Assembly (NCBI GenBank): GCA_011371515.1
Contig: DRQE01000067.1
Location: 1-5,924 of the forward strand
Source: Deltaproteobacteria bacterium
GTDB lineage: Bacteria; Desulfobacterota; GWC2-55-46; DRQE01
Reading direction: 5' to 3'
DNA length: 5,924 nucleotides
Part shown: positions 1 through 5,347 of the stretch, piece by piece
Layout of the letters: every line of letters begins with the position of its first letter
Numbering within the stretch: the first letter of the stretch is position 1
The notes under the pieces: generated by a model
Told to the model about the DNA's origin: nothing
What the model saw: only the letters and a program-made list of their open reading frames with translations
Databases searched by the model: none
Position numbers and translations under genes: made by a program

Positions 1-90
<90 letters not shown>

Positions 91-576
91 CTATACCTCT
101 ACTGGGACTTCTTCTATAAGACATACGGCATAGGCTGCTATTGCACGCCCACTGCCTGTGGTACCGAGGCCTTCCTCTGTGGTTGCCTTTATGCTTATGG
201 AAGACTTCGGTGTGCCGAGGGTATGGGCTATCTTTTCTGTCATGTATGGTATGTGGTCTTTAAGCCTTGGCTTTTCGCACACCACCGTTGCGTCAATGTT
301 TACCACCCTGTAGCCTGCCTCCCGAAGTAGCCCTTTTGTATGTTCAAGCAGAATAAGGCTCGATATGTCCTTGTAGCGTGGCTCCTCTGGGGGAAAATGC
401 CTTCCTATGTCTCCAAGGGCTGCTGCCCCCAGAAGGGCATCCATTATTGCGTGCAGGAGCACATCGGCATCCGAGTGGCCCAGAAGCCCAAGTGGATATT
501 CAATCTCCACACCACCGAGCACAAGCCTTCTGCCCTCTACAAGCCTGTGAACATCGTAACCGAAACCAACGCGCAT
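91..576 (-). CDS. ispF: 2-C-methyl-D-erythritol 2,4-cyclodiphosphate synthase
   Basis: A cytoplasmic enzyme of the MEP (non-mevalonate) isoprenoid pathway. It cyclises CDP-methylerythritol 2-phosphate to the 2,4-cyclodiphosphate and releases CMP. At 161 residues it has the normal family length, and its numbering runs in register with the E. coli enzyme. The metal ligands are D8 and H10 (GYDVH) and H42. HSDAD (34-38), the ALGDIG stretch with D56, and KATTEEGLG (130-138, with E135) are all present, so the active site at the trimer interface looks complete. The ATG at 576 sits 4 bases after the ispD stop, and GAGGGA about 10 bases upstream is a possible ribosome site. ispD lies upstream and gltX downstream. 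In some bacteria ispD and ispF are fused; here they are separate genes. Confidence 0.97.
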   Translation of the reverse strand: MRVGFGYDVHRLVEGRRLVLGGVEIEYPLGLLGHSDADVLLHAIMDALLGAAALGDIGRHFPPEEPRYKDISSLILLEHTKGLLREAGYRVVNIDATVVCEKPRLKDHIPYMTEKIAHTLGTPKSSISIKATTEEGLGTTGSGRAIAAYAVCLIEEVPVEV

Positions 577-580
577 CTCT

Positions 581-1282
581 TTAGGTCCCTCTTCTCTGTA
601 GTATTAGTTCTGCCATAAGGAGGTCTTCCTCTGTGGTTATCTTTATGTTATCATAGGCACCCTCTACCACACAGACCTCTTCGCCTGAAAGCTCGACGAG
701 TGCACCGTCGTCTGTTGCACAGAGCCCACTACTTACTGCCTTAAGGTGGGCATCCTTAAGGGTTTCAAACCTGAATGCCTGTGGGGTCTGTATTAGTCTT
801 AAGGTCTCCCTTGGGATGGTCCTCTTAACCCTGTTGTCTTCGACCTCTTTGACCGTATCCTTCGGTACAACCCCGCACAGGGCTGCCACTTTGCCTTCTG
901 TAAGGGGGTGAAGGGTCCTCTCGATTATATCCTGTGTAACAAAGGGTCTTGCCCCGTCGTGGATGACCACGAACTCGGGCTCATACTCTTCTGCCTTCTC
1001 AAGCCCCAGCCTTACGGAGTCCTGCCGTTCCGCACCACCCTCAACCACGGCAAGTACTTTCTTTAGCCCGTACTTTTCCACCACCTCTTTGCAGCATCTT
1101 TCCACATCCTCTGGCATTACCACCACTATGATGCCGTCTATGAGTGGGGAGGTCTGGAACACAGAAAGGGTATGAGCAAGAACTGGCTTTCCCTGAATTT
1201 CAAGGTAGGGCTTTTTTCTGTAACCCAGCCGTCTGCCTCTTCCTGCAGATGGTATTATGGCGATGGTTCTGTGCTCATCCAT
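581..1282 (-). CDS. ispD: 2-C-methyl-D-erythritol 4-phosphate cytidylyltransferase
   Basis: Transfers CMP from CTP to methylerythritol phosphate, two steps before IspF in the MEP pathway. The 233 residues match the usual length. Visible family motifs (numbered from ATG 1282) are the nucleotide-binding loop PSAGRGRR (11-18) with lysines at 23-24, GGAERQDSV (82-90), HDGARPF (108-114), PKDT (140-143), QTPQAF (165-170), TDDG (190-193) and the C-terminal NIKIT (212-216). The start is uncertain. TTG at 1294 would add four residues (LNNP, the first read as Met). The only purine-rich site, GGAAGGA at 1304-1298, lies 3 bases from that TTG but 15 bases from the ATG, so neither spacing is ideal. ATG is chosen as the commoner start and gives a family-like N-terminus. 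The gap to the PIN/TRAM stop is 61 bases, with no convincing promoter in it. Confidence 0.96.
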   Translation of the reverse strand: MDEHRTIAIIPSAGRGRRLGYRKKPYLEIQGKPVLAHTLSVFQTSPLIDGIIVVVMPEDVERCCKEVVEKYGLKKVLAVVEGGAERQDSVRLGLEKAEEYEPEFVVIHDGARPFVTQDIIERTLHPLTEGKVAALCGVVPKDTVKEVEDNRVKRTIPRETLRLIQTPQAFRFETLKDAHLKAVSSGLCATDDGALVELSGEEVCVVEGAYDNIKITTEEDLLMAELILQRRGT

Positions 1283-1343
1283 CGGGTTATTCAACGATCC
1301 TTCCGGGGAGAGTCCTGCGGGATTGCTCTCTTAAGGGTATGCA

Positions 1344-2405
1344 TCAGGATATGACGCTTACCACATTGTCGGACTTCTTGCCTTCCTTCACCTTGGAGAA
1401 TATCATCCTGCCCGTGGATGTCTGCAGTATGCTGGTTACGACCACATCGATGGTTTTACCCACATGGTCGCAACCCTCGTCTATAACCACCATGGTGCCA
1501 TCGTCGAGGTAACCCACACCCTGTTTGTCCTCTTTACCCTCTTTCAGAACATATATGTGGATGGTCTCACCGGGCAGTATGGCAGGCTTAAGTGCGTTGG
1601 CAAGGGCATTTATGCTGAGAACGGGTACACGATGCAGTTTTGCCATCTTGTTGAGGTTTATGTCGTTTGTAAGAAGCTTTGCGTTATGCCTTCTTGCAAG
1701 GGCAACCAGCTTCATATCCACCTGCTTTATGTGGGTGAAGTCCTCGTCGGATATGACTATGTCTATATCCCTCTCACGCTGGAGGCGTTCCAGTATGTCG
1801 AGCCCCCGTGTGCCCTTCGCCTTCTTGAGCGGGTCATGTGAGTCTGCAAGGTGCTGTAGCTCTTCAAGCACAAAGTGAGGTATTATGAGGGTTCCTTCTA
1901 TAAAGCCTGTCTCACAAATATCCGATAGTCTGCCGTCTATTATTACGCTGGTGTCAACCACCATCTTTGAGGGCTTCTTTAGCTCCTCCTCTTCTTTTTC
2001 TTTATGCTGGGCTTGTATTCCAGCAAGCCACTCGGTATCAAACTCATCGGCTTTCTTCATGCCTATGCTGAGGCCCAGATACCCCATGACACAGTTCATA
2101 AATAGATAGGTGGAGATTTCGAGATAGGGGTTGTCGAGAAAGTGCATTACCAGCGGGTAGCTCAGAAGGTTTGCAACCACAAGCCCTATTATGAGCCCTA
2201 TAGCTCCACCCACCACGGTCTTCAAAGAGGCGTCGTTTATCTTCTCTTCGAACCTGAGGGCAACAAGGGCTATCATTATGCCGCCCACAAACCCTGTAAA
2301 GGCTATCTCGTGGTCCCCCACTATCTGGCGAAGGATAAAGTAACCACTGAATGAGGCAAATATAACCAGCAGAAGCCTCATAAGTATGAAGCGTGACATC
2401 ATCAT
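1344..2405 (-). CDS. Membrane-anchored PIN/TRAM domain protein (YacL family)
   Basis: A 353-residue protein of the YacL type. The N-terminal part has about four hydrophobic membrane segments (roughly residues 6-25, 34-51, 62-85 and 96-114). A charged linker follows (about 131-146, rich in K and E), then a PIN domain (about 148-265) and a TRAM domain (about 272-338). PIN nucleases use clustered acidic residues. Candidates here are D151 in VVDTSVIIDGR, E181/E182, D230 in VDMKLVALA, and D248 in LLTNDINLNK, so the site looks intact. TRAM is an RNA-binding beta-barrel, so a membrane-tethered RNase is likely, but no substrate is established for this family as far as I know. The ORF opens with three ATG codons in a row (2405, 2402, 2399). 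GAGGG six bases before the first supports 2405 or 2402. ATG overlaps the carD TGA as ATGA. The order YacL-ispD-ispF-gltX also occurs in Bacillus. Confidence 0.92.
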   Translation of the reverse strand: MMMSRFILMRLLLVIFASFSGYFILRQIVGDHEIAFTGFVGGIMIALVALRFEEKINDASLKTVVGGAIGLIIGLVVANLLSYPLVMHFLDNPYLEISTYLFMNCVMGYLGLSIGMKKADEFDTEWLAGIQAQHKEKEEEELKKPSKMVVDTSVIIDGRLSDICETGFIEGTLIIPHFVLEELQHLADSHDPLKKAKGTRGLDILERLQRERDIDIVISDEDFTHIKQVDMKLVALARRHNAKLLTNDINLNKMAKLHRVPVLSINALANALKPAILPGETIHIYVLKEGKEDKQGVGYLDDGTMVVIDEGCDHVGKTIDVVVTSILQTSTGRMIFSKVKEGKKSDNVVSVIS

Positions 2406-2926
2406 GACTTACCCTCTTTTCCCTGCATGATGCGGTCGAGCTCTTCGGCTATCTTCTGCTCGTCCGCATTCTTTGCAGCGGAGATTTCTTTTACGAGAAG
2501 ATTTCTTGCCGTATCGAGCATCTTTCGTTCGCCAAAAGAGAGCTCTTTGTCGTGTTTGAGCAGATAGAGCTCACGCAATACCTTTGCCACCTCCATGGCA
2601 CAGCCTGTCTTTATGCGCTCTGTGTACTCACGATATCTGCGGTTCCATGTGGTCTGGGTATCAAGGCTAATCTCTTTTCTGTCTTTAAGGATAGAGTAGA
2701 CCTTGGGGATCATACTTTTTTTCATGATGCGACGCATGCCAAGTGAAGAGGCGTTCTTGACAGGGACCATTATGGTTGCATCGGAGCCAAGAATCTTCAA
2801 CACATAGAATGCCTGATCTTCTCCTGAAATCTTTCGTTTCTCAATGCTTTGGATTAGTGCTACACCGTGGGCTGGATATACTGCAAGTTCACCTACCTTG
2901 AACTCAAAAACATCCCCTCTTGACAT
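2402..2926 (-). CDS. carD: CarD/CdnL-type RNA polymerase-binding transcription regulator
   Basis: A 174-residue protein with the CarD/CdnL layout. The N-terminal Tudor-like RNA-polymerase interaction domain (about 8-65) contains VYPAHGVALI (16-25) and FYVLKILGSDATIMVPV (40-56), as in CdnL and the RID domain of Mfd. A helical C-terminal domain (about 70-170) contains TWNRRYREYTERIKTG (93-108) and KELSFGERKMLDTARNLL (127-144). The family docks on the RNAP beta subunit and stabilises open promoter complexes, often at rRNA promoters, and W94 is a candidate for the conserved DNA-wedging tryptophan. The frame stays open to 3013, but ATG 2926 is chosen. GAAAGGA ends 7 bases before it, homology begins right after it, and the predicted transcription start (near 2966) lies inside the longer version. 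It is the first gene of the operon and overlaps the next by ATGA. Confidence 0.93.
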   Translation of the reverse strand: MSRGDVFEFKVGELAVYPAHGVALIQSIEKRKISGEDQAFYVLKILGSDATIMVPVKNASSLGMRRIMKKSMIPKVYSILKDRKEISLDTQTTWNRRYREYTERIKTGCAMEVAKVLRELYLLKHDKELSFGERKMLDTARNLLVKEISAAKNADEQKIAEELDRIMQGKEGKS

Positions 2927-2933
2927 GAATACA

Positions 2934-2940
2934 TCCTTTC
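2934..2940 (-). promoter_or_regulatory. Ribosome binding site fixing the carD start
   Basis: The minus strand reads GAAAGGA here, 7 bases before ATG 2926. No comparable site precedes the possible upstream start at 3013. This, together with the promoter further upstream, sets the carD N-terminus. Confidence 0.7.
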
Positions 2941-2972
2941 TTTTAAGGTTGGACAAAAAAGACCTCAATTTA

Positions 2973-3001
2973 AGTTTAACATAGTTGAATTTGCAGGTCA
3001 A
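2973..3001 (-). promoter_or_regulatory. Sigma70-type promoter of the carD-PIN/TRAM-ispD-ispF-gltX operon
   Basis: On the minus strand, the -35 box TTGACC (3001-2996, 5 of 6 to TTGACA) is followed by a 17-base spacer ending in TGT (extended -10, TGn) and the -10 box TAAACT (2978-2973, 4 of 6 to TATAAT, keeping the key A2 and T6). Transcription should start near 2966, giving a leader of about 40 bases before carD. The sequence upstream of the -35 is AT-rich and could act as an UP element. This is read from consensus only, but the same elements in the divergent promoter strengthen it. Confidence 0.72.
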
Positions 3002-3021
3002 GAAAGAATACAAAACCCTTT

Positions 3022-3043
3022 AAGATTAAAAAATTATAATCTT
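3022..3043. repeat. AT-rich inverted repeat between the two promoters
   Basis: AAGATTA (3022-3028) and TAATCTT (3037-3043) form a perfect 7-base inverted repeat around an 8-base AT-only centre. It lies between the two outward-facing -35 boxes, upstream of both promoters. That is a fitting place for a shared regulator or an UP-like element. In AT-rich DNA such a repeat can also arise by chance, so a role is only a suggestion. Confidence 0.4.
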
Positions 3044-3050
3044 TCGTTAA

Positions 3051-3079
3051 TTGACCAAGATTTCAGAATGTGCTAAACT
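3051..3079 (+). promoter_or_regulatory. Sigma70-type promoter of the ATP-grasp/TPR operon
   Basis: The -35 box TTGACC (3051-3056), a 17-base spacer ending in TGC (extended -10), and the -10 box TAAACT (3074-3079). Both hexamers, the spacer length and the TGn element equal those of the divergent carD promoter. Transcription should start near 3086, leaving a leader of about 43 bases before the GTG at 3129. Read from consensus only. Confidence 0.72.
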
Positions 3080-3090
3080 GAAGCCTGCTT

Positions 3091-3108
3091 ACTACCCAGA
3101 TCGGTAGT
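3091..3108 (+). promoter_or_regulatory. Short inverted repeat in the leader of the ATP-grasp operon
   Basis: ACTACC (3091-3096), a 6-base loop and GGTAGT (3103-3108) form a perfect 6-base-pair inverted repeat just downstream of the predicted transcription start. It could be a small mRNA 5' hairpin or an operator half-site pair. There is no U-run after it, so it is not a typical terminator. The function is unknown. Confidence 0.35.
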
Positions 3109-3128
3109 GTCAGATTGATCCACGGGGG

Positions 3129-4019
3129 GTGGATAACATAAGTGAGCAAAGGGTGCTCGTTACAGGGGTTGGTGGACCAGCAGGTAGCGCAGTCGTAAGG
3201 TATCTTAAGAAAAAGGGTTTTTTCGTTGTAGGCACAGACATCAACAAGGTTGACACAGAGGCAGACCTGTTCATAAAGGTATTGCCCGCCCTGTCTGACG
3301 GATTTAGAGAAGAGCTGCTTGGTATAATAGACAGCCACCGGCCTTCATTAATAATTCCAACGGTAACAGAAGAGCTTGTAACCATAGCGGAGCTAAGAGA
3401 CAGGCTTGTGGCTATGGGAACGGTGGTATACATTTCCCCTGCAGATACTGTCAGGGTGGCATGGGACAAGTTTGAAACCGTAAGGTTTCTCGAGGCTCGT
3501 GGTATAGCGGTGCCACGCACATTCATGGCAGGAGAGGCTTCAAAAGAAGATATAGCAACAAGGCTTGGCTTTCCGCTTCTTGCAAAGCCCCTTAAAACGA
3601 GGGGTGGCAGAGGCGTGAGGGTCTTCGAAAGTATGGAAGAATTGATGGCAGAGGAACGCACAGAGATAGTCTTTCAGGAGTTTATAGCTGGTGAGGAGTT
3701 CGATGCCAATCTATTCGTTACAGAAGACGGCAGGGTTGATGCCTGTGTGGTGTTGAGAAAAACAGCACTCAAAGCTGGACTTGTTGGTAATGCCCTCTCT
3801 GTTGAACGGGTGGAGGATGAAAGGGTTGGGTTGCTTGCCAAGAAGGTGGTGGAGGCTATGCGCTGCAGAGGTCCTGTGGATGTAGACATAAGGTGCAAGA
3901 AAGATGGCACACCCACCGTGCTCGAGGTGAATGCACGGGTGGGTGGTAACATACTCGATGCCCCAGAGATTCTCGACAGCTTGATAAAACAATGGAGAAA
4001 GGAGGTAAAAAGAAGATGA
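3129..4019 (+). CDS. ATP-grasp ligase, carbamoyl-phosphate-synthase-like
   Basis: A 296-residue enzyme with a Rossmann-like pre-ATP-grasp domain (about 8-110, opening VLVTGVGGPAG at 9-19) and an ATP-grasp domain (about 111-290). Visible ATP-site features are AKPLKTRGGRGVRV (152-165, lysine K153 plus glycine loop), QEFIAGEEFD (183-192), DVDIR (251-255) and metal-binding LEVNARVGG (265-273, with E266 and N268). The family couples ATP cleavage to joining a carboxylate to an amine or similar nucleophile through an acyl-phosphate. The substrates cannot be read here. CarB itself is far larger, so this is a stand-alone relative. GTG 3129 is taken as the start. It has no separate upstream ribosome site, and GTG 3153 is an alternative. 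It is the first gene of the plus operon, and its TGA overlaps the next ATG. With a TPR/barrel protein beside it, a role in making an envelope molecule is possible but unproven. Confidence 0.85.
   Translation: MDNISEQRVLVTGVGGPAGSAVVRYLKKKGFFVVGTDINKVDTEADLFIKVLPALSDGFREELLGIIDSHRPSLIIPTVTEELVTIAELRDRLVAMGTVVYISPADTVRVAWDKFETVRFLEARGIAVPRTFMAGEASKEDIATRLGFPLLAKPLKTRGGRGVRVFESMEELMAEERTEIVFQEFIAGEEFDANLFVTEDGRVDACVVLRKTALKAGLVGNALSVERVEDERVGLLAKKVVEAMRCRGPVDVDIRCKKDGTPTVLEVNARVGGNILDAPEILDSLIKQWRKEVKRR
3998..4006 (+). promoter_or_regulatory. Strong Shine-Dalgarno deciding the TPR/barrel start
   Basis: AAAGGAGGT lies inside the end of the ATP-grasp gene. From GGAGG to ATG 4016 there are 10 bases. 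It contains a near-perfect anti-16S match and places the start at 4016 rather than the in-frame ATG at 3992, which would put a hydrophilic lysine-rich stretch ahead of the signal peptide. Confidence 0.8.
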
Positions 4020-5347
4020 GGATTTTGGCCGTTTTGCTGCTCATGGCAGCACTCTTTGTAACTTCTGGGGTGGTGTTTGCAGAGTCAGCCCTTCAGAGGG
4101 CACAGCGCCTCTATGACGAGGGCAGATACTCAGAGGCAGAAAGGCTCCTTAAAGAGCTCGTAAGAAAGGAGCCCAGAAAGGCAGAGTACAGACATCTTCT
4201 TGGAGATGTCTACAAAAGAGAGGGAAAGCTCAATAGGGCACTTGCTGAATACCAGAAAGCCCTTGAGCTCGGAAGAAAGGACGCAGAGCTCTACAAGAGC
4301 ATGGGCACGGTGAGCAAGTGGCTCAAGAACTACAGTGCTGCAAGGGCATACTACCAGAAAGCCCTAAAGATAAGACCCAACGACAGGGAGGCAAAAGAGG
4401 ACCTTGAAGACCTCAAACTCAAAAGAGGCGTGAGGCTTTTTGCATGGATGGGCGGCTGGGAGCCCGACTACACGAAAGAAAGCTACGAGTTGATGCTCTT
4501 CTACGGTGGGGTGGACAGACTCGATCTTTACGGTGGCTACAGCTGGTCAGACCAGATATACTACGAAAGAGACAAGATATACGCAAAGGGCTACTACTTC
4601 TACGACCCACGCTCCTACATAAAACTCTATGTTGCAAAGAAAGACTACGACTATCCCACAGACCCAACTCTTAAGAAACCCAACCCCGATTCCAACGCAT
4701 ACGACGAGGTGCCAACCATAGAGGTGGAAGGTGTCTACTGGTTCAGGGATGACCTGAGAGGCACTCTGATATACGAATTTTTCAGGCCCACATTCTTCTA
4801 CGACAAAGACTCAACAGCCAGCAACCATAAGATAACAGGTGAGCTTTACTACCTGCCTCCAGCACATAAACACCTGAAGCTCAAGCTCGTTTACGCAGTC
4901 CTGAGAGACCCTGACCCTGACACCACAGAGATAAAGGGCAGGGACAACCCCAACACAGCCCTTGGTGTGGCAACCAAAACGAGTGTGGACTACAGGACCA
5001 CATCGCTACTTGGCGGGGTGGTGGAGTACGAAAGAGACAGGTGGAGTGCAGAACTCAAGCTCATACCAAACCGTGATCTGGACAACAGCTACAGCTACTC
5101 CATACTTGCAAACCTTGGCTACCGCTTCACCGATAGACTTCGCGGCAGGCTGGACTATGTGTTCGACAAGTACTCTTCTGACAGTTCCTATGCCCACCAA
5201 GAGGCAAATGTATACATGGCATCATGCTTCTACAAACTCGACAGGGCAACCGATGTTGGAGTTGGCCTCAAACACATAGACATACCTGCAAGAACGGAGA
5301 ACACGGGGTTCCTATATCTATCTTGGAGAACCGGCATAGGGTTCTAA
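4016..5347 (+). CDS. Secreted TPR protein with predicted C-terminal outer-membrane beta-barrel
   Basis: 443 residues from ATG 4016. Residues 1-22 form a signal peptide (M-R, a hydrophobic core, VFA before E23), so the protein is exported. Three TPR repeats follow (about 22-55, 56-89 and 90-123), ending in a typical KALKIRPND. From about 137 to the end the protein changes character. It has many short alternating hydrophobic/polar stretches rich in Tyr, Trp, Gly and charged turns, and about 33 tyrosines in roughly 305 residues. It ends in Phe (RTGIGF), the usual last residue of outer-membrane barrels recognised by the BAM complex. The layout of periplasmic TPRs plus a barrel recalls YaiO-type proteins and the scaffold/porin parts of polysaccharide exporters such as PgaA and BcsC, though this protein is much shorter. 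The specific family is not certain. It overlaps the ATP-grasp gene by ATGA. Confidence 0.8.
   Translation: MRILAVLLLMAALFVTSGVVFAESALQRAQRLYDEGRYSEAERLLKELVRKEPRKAEYRHLLGDVYKREGKLNRALAEYQKALELGRKDAELYKSMGTVSKWLKNYSAARAYYQKALKIRPNDREAKEDLEDLKLKRGVRLFAWMGGWEPDYTKESYELMLFYGGVDRLDLYGGYSWSDQIYYERDKIYAKGYYFYDPRSYIKLYVAKKDYDYPTDPTLKKPNPDSNAYDEVPTIEVEGVYWFRDDLRGTLIYEFFRPTFFYDKDSTASNHKITGELYYLPPAHKHLKLKLVYAVLRDPDPDTTEIKGRDNPNTALGVATKTSVDYRTTSLLGGVVEYERDRWSAELKLIPNRDLDNSYSYSILANLGYRFTDRLRGRLDYVFDKYSSDSSYAHQEANVYMASCFYKLDRATDVGVGLKHIDIPARTENTGFLYLSWRTGIGF

Noticed and set aside
1308..1330. GAGAG/CTCTC inverted repeat in the PIN/TRAM-ispD gap as a terminator
   Set aside because: Only 5 base pairs with a 13-base loop and no following T-run. 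The operon clearly continues.
1464..1878. Plus-strand open frames opposite the PIN/TRAM gene
   Set aside because: They overlap each other and a gene with clear domains, and show no recognisable family.
2927..3013. A longer carD product starting at 3013 on the minus strand
   Set aside because: The extra 29 residues lie across the predicted -10 element and transcription start, have no family similarity, and lack a ribosome site. ATG 2926 has a well-spaced one.
3033..3040. ATTATAAT as a -10 box on either strand
   Set aside because: No acceptable -35 lies 16-18 bases upstream on either strand. The nearest, TTGGTC on the minus strand, is 14 bases away. The flanking TTGACC/TAAACT pairs fit much better.
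3110..3661. A 183-residue open frame on the minus strand opposite the ATP-grasp gene
   Set aside because: Serine/threonine-rich composition typical of the reverse complement of a real gene, no known motif, and it sits fully over a well-supported coding region.
3992..4015. A longer TPR/barrel product starting at ATG 3992
   Set aside because: It would add a lysine-rich octapeptide before the signal peptide, and the strong AAAGGAGGT lies downstream of that ATG, pointing to 4016.
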